From: Paenibacillus phocaeensis
Lineage (GTDB): Bacteria > Bacillota > Bacilli > Paenibacillales > Paenibacillaceae
DNA length: 64,000 nucleotides
Direction of reading: 5' to 3'
Assembly (NCBI RefSeq): GCF_900021165.1
Contig: NZ_FCOQ01000039.1
Coordinates: forward strand, 1 to 64,000
Each line of letters starts with the position of its first letter. Position 1 is the stretch's first letter. A model generated the notes under the pieces. It was not told where the DNA came from. It saw only the letters and a program-made list of their open reading frames with translations, and did no database searches. The position numbers and the translations under genes were made by a program. Positions 16,426-24,961 of this stretch are shown here, piece by piece.

Positions 16426-17428
16426 TTTGGTTTCCTCCTGTCCATTTCAAGAATTCATCTTCCAGCGACGCCTTAACTTCTTCAATCCGGTATATGGCGA
16501 TGCCTTCGCCGCCCAGCGCGCCGACGACGCGCGGAATATAGCTGTCGCGCACGGAAACCGTCACTTCTCCCCGCTCCGGAGACACCCCCAGAATGCGGAT
16601 CTCCTCCATCCGAATGAGCCGGGCTTTCGCCGCTTCCGCATCGCCGACCCGGAACGTCACATTCACCCGCTCCTCGGCTTTCTCAGCGGCGGCTCCCAGG
16701 ACGCGTTCCGTCACGAGCTTCCCTTCCTGAATGACAACCACGCGGCTGCACATCAGCTCCATCTCGGCCAGCAAGTGGCTGGACACGAGTACGGCGATGC
16801 CTTCTTCCGCCGCAATCCGCTTGAGGTAGTCGCGCATCTCCCGAATTCCTGCGGGATCGAGCCCGTTCGTCGGCTCATCGAGAATCAGGATCGACGGGCG
16901 ATGCAACAAGGCCTGCGCGATCCCAAGCCGCTGGCGCATCCCCAGCGAGTAAGCCTTCACGCGCTTATCCATCGCCTTCTCCAGCCCGACCAGCCGGGTT
17001 ACCTCCCGAATCCGCTCCTCCGTGATCCCCTCGCTCATCCGCTGATATTGCTTCAGATTGTCATATCCGGTCATATACGGGTAGAACTCGGGATTCTCAA
17101 TGATTGCACCCACGTGGGCGATCGCTTGGGAGAAATGTGCCCGGACGCTGGTCCCCTTCACCAGGACATCGCCCTCCGTCATACCGATCAGGCCGACGAT
17201 CATGCGGATCGTGGTTGTTTTCCCTGCGCCGTTTGGTCCCAGCAGCCCCACGATTTCCCCGCGCCGGATATCAAAAGACAACGTATCGACGATCCGCTTG
17301 CTGCCGATGCGCTTCGTCACCTGTTGAACCGACAATACGACCGGCTCCCGCCCTGCCGCATTAGCCACACCCGCAGCCGCGGCCGCTTCCGCCGCTCCGC
17401 TTTCCATATGCTCAAGTTGCACGTTCAC
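16418..17428 (-). CDS. ABC transporter ATP-binding protein (BcrA-like)
   Basis: A 336-residue ATPase, first gene of the five-gene operon. After an Ala/Gly-rich lead of ~30 residues, Walker A reads GLLGPNGAGKTTT, the signature SLGMRQRLGIAQ and Walker B LILDEPTNGLDP, as in BcrA-type exporters of peptide antibiotics. The last ~100 residues form the regulatory C-terminal domain often seen in this group. The GTG at 17428 follows AAGGAG. The Ala-rich lead is unusual for the family; a later start would remove it but lacks a better ribosome site. Confidence 0.87.
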   Translation of the reverse strand: MNVQLEHMESGAAEAAAAAGVANAAGREPVVLSVQQVTKRIGSKRIVDTLSFDIRRGEIVGLLGPNGAGKTTTIRMIVGLIGMTEGDVLVKGTSVRAHFSQAIAHVGAIIENPEFYPYMTGYDNLKQYQRMSEGITEERIREVTRLVGLEKAMDKRVKAYSLGMRQRLGIAQALLHRPSILILDEPTNGLDPAGIREMRDYLKRIAAEEGIAVLVSSHLLAEMELMCSRVVVIQEGKLVTERVLGAAAEKAEERVNVTFRVGDAEAAKARLIRMEEIRILGVSPERGEVTVSVRDSYIPRVVGALGGEGIAIYRIEEVKASLEDEFLKWTGGNQIA

Positions 17429-17572
17429 TTCGATTCACTCCTTCAATAGATCTGTGTCATGTTCAATACACTGGCAGTTAGGTTAGGTTGCATTGCATTG
17501 GGTTCGCGTTCAATGGACGGGTGTTACATACATCGCCTTGCGTCCCCTTCAATGTATCAGTGTAATAGTTAA

Positions 17573-17601
17573 ATAGTACACTAGTATATTGATATTGTAA
17601 A
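17573..17601 (-). promoter_or_regulatory. Promoter of the dual ABC/GntR operon with possible operator
   Basis: On the minus strand TTTACA (17596-17601) is followed after 17 bp by TACTAT (17573-17578). The spacer carries a near-perfect dyad, TACACTAGTATA at 17577-17588, a candidate binding site for the operon's own GntR protein. The leader to the first start is about 140 nt. Confidence 0.5.
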
Positions 17602-18131
17602 GCACGTTTTCAACAAGTGTTTAGAGCGAGTCCCCAGTTCTTTCCCCGTGCGCCGTCGCCGCCCCTAGGCCCTAGCGCTCATCACCTATCGTCGCCGCTC
17701 GCGGCAACCCCCGCCACTCCCACCCCTTCCATTCCCATTGCTGCTCACAGCTCCCGCATCTCCACACACTATCGCCTAATTTGCCAACTATAGCCTCGTA
17801 TCTCCACGCTCCCCCCTATCGCCGCTCGAAACCACCTTAGTCTGTTCGTCAATCAACTCAATCAACTCTAGCGGAACGTAGCGACGTTATTCGTAATTTC
17901 CCGCGTGATTTCCCAGGCTAACGGAAGGAGATAACCTTATTGGCAGAAAAACCGGCGTAACCCTGTGGTTTTGGAGCAAATAACGCCTCTATGTTCCGTT
18001 AGCATCCGGCGAGTGTACAGTCTCGGCAAATAAGGTCGGTACGTTCCGTTAGCCACCTATCGGCAACTGACAATTCCGGCCGTCACCCCCCCGCTTCCGC
18101 CCCGATCCCCAACTCAAAACGCACATCACGC
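17602..18131. other. Intergenic region without genes
   Basis: About 530 bp between the ABC operon promoter and the ilvA terminator. The first half (17640-17850) is C-rich, low-complexity sequence with no supported frame or promoter. The second half holds the 183-bp element listed separately. Confidence 0.7.
17869..18051. repeat. 183-bp inverted element, copy A (TAACGGAAC type)
   Basis: Forward arms begin at 17869 (TAGCGGAAC) and 17919 (TAACGGAAG). Inverted arms GTTCCGTTA end at 18001 and 18051. Both arm pairs are exactly 50 bp apart. Each arm carries a TTATT or AATAA word 10-14 bp inside. This is one of four elements with the same geometry in the window. Confidence 0.9.
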
Positions 18132-18165
18132 AAAAAAGCCCTCTTCGACCGAAATCGAAGAGGGC
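18132..18165 (-). terminator. ilvA terminator
   Basis: Perfect 11-bp stem GCCCTCTTCGA / TCGAAGAGGGC with a 6-nt loop, followed on the minus strand by T6. It lies 39 bp after the ilvA stop. Confidence 0.93.
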
Positions 18166-18203
18166 TGCCAGCTCATGAATCGCTGTATTTCCCGGTATCC
18201 TTA

Positions 18204-19466
18204 TTAGATCAGCAAGTTAAACAAATTCAAATCCCGGTTCAGCTCGGTATAGACGATCCCTTTAGCGGACATGCGGCTGATCAACGGTTCATAATCCGCT
18301 TTGTCGCTCAGCTCGATGCCAACCAGGGCCGGGCCGTTCTCCTTATTATGCTTCTTGGTGTACTCGAACCGCGCGATGTCGTCGTTCGGTCCCAGCACCT
18401 CTTCCAGGAATTCGCGAAGCGCGCCGGCACGCTGCGGGAAGTTGATCAGGAAGTAGTGCTTCAACCCTTCGTAAATGAGCGAACGCTCTTTCATCTCCTG
18501 CATCCGGTCGATGTCGTTATTGCCGCCGCTGATCACGCAGACGACCGTCTTCCCGCGAATCTGGTCGCGGTACATGTCCAATGCCGATACGGGCAGTGCT
18601 CCTGCCGGCTCAACCACGATGGCGCTGTCATTATACAGCTCCAATATCGTGGTGCAGGCCTTGCCTTCCGGGACCTGAACGATGTCGTTCAGCACCTTCG
18701 CGCAAATCTCGTAATTCAAGTCGCCCACTCGCTTCACCGCCGCCCCGTCGACAAATTTATCGATCGATTCCAGCGTCACGACCTGCTTTCGCTTTAACGC
18801 TTCCGTCATGGAAGCCGCACCGGACGGCTCTACGCCGATGAGCTTCGTCTCCGGGCTTACCGTCTTGAAGTAAGTCCCTACGCCCGACACCAGGCCGCCG
18901 CCGCCGATCGTTACAAACACATAGTCAGCCGGTGCAGTCAGGCTCTCCATAATCTCCATGCCGATCGTCCCGTTGCCGGCGACGATCTTCGGATCGTCGA
19001 ACGGATGAATAAAGGTCATGCCGTCCTCCCGGCAGGCTTTCATGGCCTCTGCGTATGCGTCATCGTAGGTGTCACCGGTCAGAACAACCTCTACATGCTC
19101 CCCGCCGAATCTTTTGACCTGCTTGATCTTCTGATTTGGCGTCGTGCTTGGCATGTAGATCTTCCCCTGAATCCCCAACGCATTACAAGAGAAGGCCACG
19201 CCCTGCGCATGGTTACCGGCGCTCGCGCACACGATGCCCCGCTCCAAATCCTCGGGTTGCAGGCTGCGAATCATGTTGTACGCCCCGCGGATTTTAAAGG
19301 AACGCACGACCTGCAGATCCTCTCTTTTTAAATAAACGCTGCATTCATATCTGGCCGATAACGTCGCATCCAACTGCAACGGTGTTCGGATCACCACTTC
19401 CTTCAGGACGTGATGCGCTTTGACGATGTCTTCCATGCCAACCGTTTGTCGTTCCGCCTGGTTCAT
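18204..19466 (-). CDS. ilvA: Threonine dehydratase (biosynthetic), IlvA
   Basis: A 420-residue PLP enzyme converting L-threonine to 2-oxobutanoate for isoleucine synthesis. The PLP lysine is in RSFKIRGAYN (Lys58), the phosphate-binding glycine loop is IGGGGLVSG (about residues 187-195), and SAGNHAQG is conserved. The C-terminal ~85 residues form one ACT-like regulatory domain (HYFLINFPQRAGALREFL), giving the shorter, single-domain form typical of Bacillota. The ATG at 19466 follows GAGGAG. It is monocistronic with a strong terminator; no T-box or leader peptide was seen. Confidence 0.95.
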   Translation of the reverse strand: MNQAERQTVGMEDIVKAHHVLKEVVIRTPLQLDATLSARYECSVYLKREDLQVVRSFKIRGAYNMIRSLQPEDLERGIVCASAGNHAQGVAFSCNALGIQGKIYMPSTTPNQKIKQVKRFGGEHVEVVLTGDTYDDAYAEAMKACREDGMTFIHPFDDPKIVAGNGTIGMEIMESLTAPADYVFVTIGGGGLVSGVGTYFKTVSPETKLIGVEPSGAASMTEALKRKQVVTLESIDKFVDGAAVKRVGDLNYEICAKVLNDIVQVPEGKACTTILELYNDSAIVVEPAGALPVSALDMYRDQIRGKTVVCVISGGNNDIDRMQEMKERSLIYEGLKHYFLINFPQRAGALREFLEEVLGPNDDIARFEYTKKHNKENGPALVGIELSDKADYEPLISRMSAKGIVYTELNRDLNLFNLLI

Positions 19467-19560
19467 CTATTTCTCCTCGCTTTAGCTCTTATTCTCTCAT
19501 TCTAATAAAGGTACACCTGAAACCGCCTCCGGTTCAAGTTCTTTTGCATGCCACAAGCCA

Positions 19561-19600
19561 AAACGCCCCTCCATCGGAGGGGAACTCCTATGGAAGGGCG
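19561..19600 (-). terminator. Terminator of the small gene
   Basis: Long imperfect stem (CGCCCCTCCATCGGAG / CTCCTATGGAAGGGCG) with a short loop, followed on the minus strand by GTTTTGG. It begins 12 bp after the stop of the 72-residue protein gene. Confidence 0.7.
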
Positions 19601-19612
19601 CTGGATCAACCT

Positions 19613-19831
19613 TTATTTCTTCGGTATGAGACGGTCGTCGGTATGGCCTTTGGAATTTTTCTCTTGGGACAGCTCGCTGAGTTCCCATTCCATCGTGCCG
19701 TAGACCGGATCGGAAGGGAATTCCTCGCCTTTCTGCAAATACACTTCCCGTCCCAGCTCGTCCCGGTATACGCCTTCGACTTCCACCTCTTCGCGCGAGA
19801 CCGGAAGCATTTCCTTCATTTTGTCGCTCAT
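19613..19831 (-). CDS. Small hypothetical protein
   Basis: A 72-residue acidic protein beginning MSDKMKEMLPVSREE. The middle, GVYRDELGREVYLQKGEEFP, looks like a small beta-rich domain, with DPVYGTMEWEL after it and a charged C-terminal tail. It recalls YjzC-type small proteins but I do not claim membership. The ATG at 19831 has GGGAGG about 10 nt upstream; earlier in-frame starts to 19900 lack a ribosome site. It is followed by its own terminator and is downstream of purD. Confidence 0.65.
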   Translation of the reverse strand: MSDKMKEMLPVSREEVEVEGVYRDELGREVYLQKGEEFPSDPVYGTMEWELSELSQEKNSKGHTDDRLIPKK

Positions 19832-19948
19832 GATGATGCCGCCTCCCGATAGAGAATTGCGGGGAATCCGAAATGCCATCTCCCCAATATCCCTTAACAT
19901 GCGCGAATCGGAAGCGGTTTATCCTTAACCGCCGGCATCCCTGCAAAC

Positions 19949-21220
19949 TTATACGAGCGCCTTCGCCGCAATATCCGTACGCTGGTGCTTACCGTCAAAC
20001 CGGATGCGTTCCGCTGCCTCATAAGCTTTGTCCCTGGCTTCGGCAATCGATTGGCCCAAACCCACCACGCCGAGGACCCGGCCGCCGTTCGTCACCAGTT
20101 CTCCGTTGGAGCCCGTGGCCGTGCCAGCGTGGAATACCAGTGCACCGGCAGCTTGAGCTTCATCCAGCCCGTGAACCGGCAAGCCTTTCGGATACGAGAC
20201 CGGGTAACCGCCGGACGCCAACACGACGCATACCGCCGCCTCCTCGCTCCATTCGATCTCCGCTTGATCCAGTGTCCCGTTTACCGCTGCCAGGAAAATA
20301 TCGAGCAGATCGCTCCGCAGCCGCGGCAAAACGACCTGGGTTTCCGGATCGCCAAAGCGAGCGTTAAATTCGATCGTCTTCGGCTTGCCGTCCGGCGTGA
20401 TCATCAACCCGGCGAACAACACGCCGCGGAACGGCCGGCCTTCGGCGACCATCGCTCGGGCGGTCGGCTTGATGATCGTCTCGATCGCTTCGTCAATGAT
20501 CGAATCCGCGATATGCGGCAGCGGGGAATACGTCCCCATCCCCCCGGTGTTCGGGCCTTTGTCTCCGTCATACACCTGCTTGTGGTCTTGGGCCGCCGCC
20601 ATCGGGCGCACGGTTTCCCCGTCGACGAACGACAAAATCGACATTTCCTGCCCTTCGAGAAACTCCTCAATTACGACCTGACTGCCGGAGTCGCCGAACA
20701 CCTTGTCGACCATAATGCTCTTCAGCGCCGCTTCCGCCTCTTCACGGGTGAAGGCGACCGTTACCCCTTTGCCTGCGGCAAGGCCGTCCGCCTTGATGAC
20801 GATCGGCACCGGACGGCTTTGGAGATACGTCAGCGCCTGCTCGTACTTGTCGAATTTCTCGTATGCTGCGGTAGGGATGTTGTATTTTTTCAACAGATCC
20901 TTCATAAACGTCTTGCTGCCTTCGATCTGGGCGGCATTTTTACGCGGACCAAAGACCGGAATCCCCTTCGCCTCAAACACATCCACAATCCCGTCTGGAA
21001 GCGGATCATCCGGACCCACCACAACCAGCCCAACCTGCTTCTCTTCTGCAAAAGCCGCCAGCTTGGCGAATTCATTGACCTGAATCGGCACCAGCTCGGC
21101 AATCTCTCCAATCCCCGCATTCCCCGGAGCGCAGTAAATCGTCCCGGCCTTGGGGCTTCTCGCCAGGCTCCAGCAAATCGCGTGCTCGCGCCCTCCGGCG
21201 CCAATCACCAAAATATCCAT
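19949..21220 (-). CDS. purD: Phosphoribosylamine-glycine ligase, PurD
   Basis: A 423-residue ATP-grasp enzyme making glycinamide ribonucleotide, step 2 of IMP synthesis. Motifs: N-terminal ILVIGAGGREHAICW, ATP-grasp lysine region IVIKADGLAAGKGVTVA, and IEFNARFGDPETQVVLPRL. The ATG at 21220 follows AAGGAGG. It is the last gene in pur order, as in Bacillus, but a terminator-like stem separates it from purH. Confidence 0.96.
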   Translation of the reverse strand: MDILVIGAGGREHAICWSLARSPKAGTIYCAPGNAGIGEIAELVPIQVNEFAKLAAFAEEKQVGLVVVGPDDPLPDGIVDVFEAKGIPVFGPRKNAAQIEGSKTFMKDLLKKYNIPTAAYEKFDKYEQALTYLQSRPVPIVIKADGLAAGKGVTVAFTREEAEAALKSIMVDKVFGDSGSQVVIEEFLEGQEMSILSFVDGETVRPMAAAQDHKQVYDGDKGPNTGGMGTYSPLPHIADSIIDEAIETIIKPTARAMVAEGRPFRGVLFAGLMITPDGKPKTIEFNARFGDPETQVVLPRLRSDLLDIFLAAVNGTLDQAEIEWSEEAAVCVVLASGGYPVSYPKGLPVHGLDEAQAAGALVFHAGTATGSNGELVTNGGRVLGVVGLGQSIAEARDKAYEAAERIRFDGKHQRTDIAAKALV

Positions 21221-21293
21221 CGTCTCCTCCTTCGTTTCAGGGAACTCAAATCACCTGTCAGCCCACCATTGCAACACTCCGCCGCAATCCCGC

Positions 21294-21328
21294 GAAAAAA
21301 CGGCAGGGCCGCCGCAGCGATCCTGCCG
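21294..21328 (-). terminator. Intrinsic terminator between purH and purD
   Basis: On the minus strand ACGGCAGG, a 14-nt loop and CCTGCCGT run into T6. It lies 13 bp past the purH stop and 74 bp before the purD start. No clear promoter was seen between it and purD, so purD would depend on readthrough or a weak unrecognised promoter. Confidence 0.8.
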
Positions 21329-21340
21329 TAAGGCCTTGGC

Positions 21341-22888
21341 CTAGTGCTTGAAATGCCGCACGCCGGTGAACACCATGGCGATCCCGTATTCGTTCGCAGC
21401 CTTGATCGATTCCTCGTCCTTCACGGAGCCGCCCGGCTGGATGATCGCGGTAACGCCGGCCTTGGCGGCCGCCTCGACCGTATCGCCCATCGGGAAGAAC
21501 GCGTCCGACGCCAGAACGCTGCCCTTCGCTTTCTCGCCCGCCTGTTCGATGGCGATCTTGGCTGCGCCCACGCGGTTCATTTGCCCCGCGCCAACGCCGA
21601 TGGTCATATCGTCCTTCGCCAGCACGATCGCGTTAGACTTCACATGCTTAACGACTTTCCAGCCGAACAACAACTGCTTCAACTCCGCTTCGGTTGGCTT
21701 GCGATCGGTCACGACCGTCAAGTCGGATTCCTTCAGCGAATGCACGTCGCTCTCCTGCACCACCATACCGCCGTCGATCGAAGTAACGACGAACTGGCTG
21801 CTGCGGCTTGCGCCCAGCTCCAGGCCGCCAAGCTTCAATAGGCGGATATTTTTCTTCTTCGTGAGGATCTCCAGCGCTTCATCCGTAAAGCCCGGTGCCA
21901 AAATAATCTCCAGAAAAATCTCCTTCAGCAACATCGCCGTATCGGCGTCAATGATGCGGTTGGCCGCCACGATCCCGCCGAAGATCGACACGGGGTCGGC
22001 TTCGTACGCTTTTTGGTAGGCTTCGAGCACGCTCGCGCCAACTCCAACGCCGCAAGGGTTCATATGCTTGACCGCCACGACCGCCGGCTCGTCGAATTCC
22101 TTGACGATTTGCAGCGCCGCGTTGGCATCGTTGATGTTATTGTAGGAGAGCTCTTTCCCGTGCAATTGCTCCGCGCCGGTTAATGTGTCGGCAGCCGCCA
22201 GCGGTTTGCGGTAAAATGCCGCTTTTTGGTGCGGATTTTCGCCGTAACGCAAATCCTGGATCTTCTCGTAAGTTACCGTATAACGCTCCGGCAGCGGATC
22301 GCCGGTCACCTTCGACAAATAATCGGAAATCAGGGCATCATAAGCCGCCGTATGGCGGAAAACTTTGGCCGCAAGCCGTTTGCGCGTCGCAAGCGTCGTA
22401 TCGCCGCCCGCACGCACCTCGTCCAGCACCGTCCCATAGTCGGCGGCGTCGACAACGACGCTGACGAACGCATGGTTTTTGGCGGCTGAGCGAAGCATCG
22501 TAGGTCCGCCGATGTCGATATTTTCGATCGCATCCTCATACGTGACGTCCGGCTTGGCGATGGTCTCCTGGAACGGATACAAATTCACGACCACTAGGTC
22601 GATATAATCCAGTCCCAGCTCCTTCATCTGCGCTTGGTGCTCCTCGCTGTCGCGCACCGCCAGCAGCCCGCTGTGTACCGCAGGATGCAGCGTTTTGACG
22701 CGTCCGTCGAGGATTTCCGGGAACCCGGTAACCTCGGAAATCCCGATGACCGGTACGCCTTCCTTCGCCAGCAGGTTTTTCGTGCCCCCTGTCGAAATGA
22801 TTTCCACACCCAGCTGCGACAGCTCGCGGCAAAAATCCACGATGCCCGTTTTATCCGACACGCTTACGAGCGCTCTTTTTATACTCAC
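21341..22888 (-). CDS. purH: Bifunctional AICAR formyltransferase/IMP cyclohydrolase, PurH
   Basis: A 515-residue bifunctional enzyme for the last two steps of IMP synthesis. Residues 1-150 form the MGS-like cyclohydrolase domain (ALVSVSDKTGIVDFCREL, EIISTGGTKNLL, DGRVKTLHPAVHSGLL). The rest is the AICAR transformylase domain with RYGENPHQKAAFYR and AVKHMNPCGVGVG. The GTG at 22888 follows AAAGGAGG. The 131-bp gap from purN holds a perfect 9-bp hairpin (22925-22946) without a T-tract. Confidence 0.96.
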   Translation of the reverse strand: MSIKRALVSVSDKTGIVDFCRELSQLGVEIISTGGTKNLLAKEGVPVIGISEVTGFPEILDGRVKTLHPAVHSGLLAVRDSEEHQAQMKELGLDYIDLVVVNLYPFQETIAKPDVTYEDAIENIDIGGPTMLRSAAKNHAFVSVVVDAADYGTVLDEVRAGGDTTLATRKRLAAKVFRHTAAYDALISDYLSKVTGDPLPERYTVTYEKIQDLRYGENPHQKAAFYRKPLAAADTLTGAEQLHGKELSYNNINDANAALQIVKEFDEPAVVAVKHMNPCGVGVGASVLEAYQKAYEADPVSIFGGIVAANRIIDADTAMLLKEIFLEIILAPGFTDEALEILTKKKNIRLLKLGGLELGASRSSQFVVTSIDGGMVVQESDVHSLKESDLTVVTDRKPTEAELKQLLFGWKVVKHVKSNAIVLAKDDMTIGVGAGQMNRVGAAKIAIEQAGEKAKGSVLASDAFFPMGDTVEAAAKAGVTAIIQPGGSVKDEESIKAANEYGIAMVFTGVRHFKH

Positions 22889-23019
22889 AATCGGCTCCTC
22901 CTTTATTTTGGCGAATCATGCCCCCGATATTTCTCGGGAAATATCGAAACCCCTGCACGTCTTCCTCATCCGATCCATTCTCTGCGAAAATCCCGCAATC
23001 AAGCGCCTTGCAGCGCTTC

Positions 23020-23640
23020 CTATTCCGACAGAATGGTAACTTTTCTGCCTTCGACGCGCACCCGGTTTTTAGCGAACCACGACACGACCTGCGGATATAA
23101 ACGCTGTTCCGCGGCATGGATTTTGCCTTCCAGCGATTCCAGCGTATCGTTCGGCGCAATCTCCACCGCTTCCTGTGCAACGACCGCCCCGGTATCCATC
23201 CCGCCGTCGACCAAATGCACCGTGACCCCCGTTACCTTTACGCCGTAGTCCCAGGCCTGGCCAATCGCATTTTTGCCCGGAAAAGCCGGCAACAACGAAG
23301 GATGAATATTGATCATACGCCCGGCGTACGGCTCTACCAAGGTCGCGGTCAGCAGCCGCATGTAACCGGCCAGCACCACCAAATCGACGCTACGCTTCTC
23401 CAGCTCGGCGGCGATTTCCGCCTCATAGTCTTCCCGGCGCGCGTAGGCCTTCGGGTCAAACAGATAACATTCGACGCCGGCCCGGCGAGCCCGTTCGACG
23501 ACGAAGGCTTGCGGCTTGTCGCAAACGAGCAGCACAATTTCGGCACCCAGCTCGCCCGCCCGCGAAGCGTCCAGCAAATTTTGAAAATTGCTGCCCTGCC
23601 CCGAAGCGAACACGGCGATCCGGTATTTCGCAGCGCCCAT
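23020..23640 (-). CDS. purN: Phosphoribosylglycinamide formyltransferase, PurN
   Basis: A 206-residue folate-dependent transformylase, step 3 of the pathway. The catalytic set corresponding to Asn/His/Asp of the family is visible: Asn111 and His113 in NIHPSLLPAFPG, and Asp149 in VHLVDGGMD. The N-terminal phosphate-binding loop is FASGQGSNFQNLL. Its ATG overlaps the purM stop by 1 bp (TAATG), so the two are translationally coupled. Confidence 0.96.
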   Translation of the reverse strand: MGAAKYRIAVFASGQGSNFQNLLDASRAGELGAEIVLLVCDKPQAFVVERARRAGVECYLFDPKAYARREDYEAEIAAELEKRSVDLVVLAGYMRLLTATLVEPYAGRMINIHPSLLPAFPGKNAIGQAWDYGVKVTGVTVHLVDGGMDTGAVVAQEAVEIAPNDTLESLEGKIHAAEQRLYPQVVSWFAKNRVRVEGRKVTILSE

Positions 23641-24683
23641 TAGACGTCCGCCCCCGTAAAGGTCACCGCCCGTTGTCCTTCGGTGACTTTACCGATGACA
23701 TAAGGCGTTTCGCCCGCCTGTTCCAAAGCGGCAACCGCCGCCTTCGCCTGATCCGCCGCCACAACGATCACCAACCCGATGCCCATGTTGAACGTCGTGA
23801 ACATATCCCGAGGACTGACGTCCCCCCGCTTCTGGAGCAAATCGAATATCGGCAAAATCGGCCAAGAGCCGTACGCAATTTCGACGTTAACGCCTTCCGG
23901 CAGCACGCGCGGGATATTCTCGATGAACCCGCCGCCCGTAATATGGGCCATTCCCTTCACGTCTACTTGCTCCAGCAAGGACAACACCGGCTTCACATAC
24001 AGCTTGGTTGGCGTCAGCAGCACGTCGCCCAACACCTCGCCGTTCAGCTCAGGGAGCTTGTCGGTCAAGGCGTAACCCGCATCTTCCAGCAGCAGCTTGC
24101 GAACGAGCGAAAACCCGTTGCTGTGCACGCCGCTGGACGCAAGTCCAATCACCGTGTCGCCGGGAGCGATGCGGCTGCCGTTTACGATTTTGCTCTTGTC
24201 GACGACGCCGACCGTAAAGCCGGCGATGTCGTATTCGCCTTCGCTGTACATGCCCGGCATCTCGGCGGTCTCTCCGCCGATCAGCGCGCAGCCCGATTGG
24301 CTGCAGCCTTCGGCGATGCCGGCGACGATCGCTTCGATTTTCTCCGGCACAACCTTGTCGCACGCCAGGTAATCGAGGAAGAAGAGCGGCTCCGCCCCCT
24401 GCACAACGATATCGTTCACGCACATCGCCACCGCGTCGATCCCGATCGTATCGTGCTTATCCATGGCAAAGGCGATTTTCAGCTTCGTGCCCACGCCATC
24501 CGTTCCCGACACAAGCACGGGCTCCGCGTATTTGTCCTTGTTCAAACCGAACAAAGCGCCAAAGCCGCCCAAATCGGTCATCACTTCCGGGCGGAACGTC
24601 CGTTTGACGTGTTTTTTCATGCGCTCAACCGCTTCATTCCCGGCCGCGATATCGACGCCGGCTTTCTTGTATGCTTCAGACAC
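23640..24683 (-). CDS. purM: Phosphoribosylformylglycinamidine cyclo-ligase, PurM
   Basis: A 347-residue AIR synthetase, step 5. Family motifs include LVSGTDGVGTKLKIA, GGETAEMPGMY and HITGGGFIENIPR. The GTG at 24683 begins MSEAYKKAGVDI; GGAG lies about 12 nt upstream, a long spacing that suggests modest initiation. The 278-bp gap before it, after purF, is filled by one 183-bp inverted element. Confidence 0.96.
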   Translation of the reverse strand: MSEAYKKAGVDIAAGNEAVERMKKHVKRTFRPEVMTDLGGFGALFGLNKDKYAEPVLVSGTDGVGTKLKIAFAMDKHDTIGIDAVAMCVNDIVVQGAEPLFFLDYLACDKVVPEKIEAIVAGIAEGCSQSGCALIGGETAEMPGMYSEGEYDIAGFTVGVVDKSKIVNGSRIAPGDTVIGLASSGVHSNGFSLVRKLLLEDAGYALTDKLPELNGEVLGDVLLTPTKLYVKPVLSLLEQVDVKGMAHITGGGFIENIPRVLPEGVNVEIAYGSWPILPIFDLLQKRGDVSPRDMFTTFNMGIGLVIVVAADQAKAAVAALEQAGETPYVIGKVTEGQRAVTFTGADV

Positions 24684-24753
24684 GAGAGGGACCCACTCCT
24701 TCAGGAATACTCCAGAATAATTAATAGGATGAAACAGTTGATTCGTTCATACT

Positions 24754-24936
24754 TAACGGAACTGAGCGCCGCTATTGACGACAAATCAGGTTATTCCCAG
24801 TTTTAACGGAACTCAGAGCCTTTATTGGGCTTCTTAATCCACGTTTTCGGTTCGTTTGGAGCCAATAAGAGCTTCTGGTTCCGTTAGCGAGGCAAACACG
24901 GCTTTTCACACCAAATAGGAGCGTGTAGTTCCGTTA
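24754..24936. repeat. 183-bp inverted element, copy B, between purF and purM
   Basis: Forward TAACGGAAC arms begin at 24754 and 24804. Inverted GTTCCGTTA arms end at 24886 and 24936. Spacings (50, 83, 50) are identical to the other three copies. It would be transcribed as a long structured insert in the pur mRNA. Confidence 0.92.
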
Positions 24937-24961
24937 CTCGTTACTAGCTCGGTGCTGTCGG

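Noticed and set aside
22925..22946. Terminator between purN and purH
   Set aside because: The 9-bp stem is perfect but no T-tract follows on either strand, so it is only a stem-loop.
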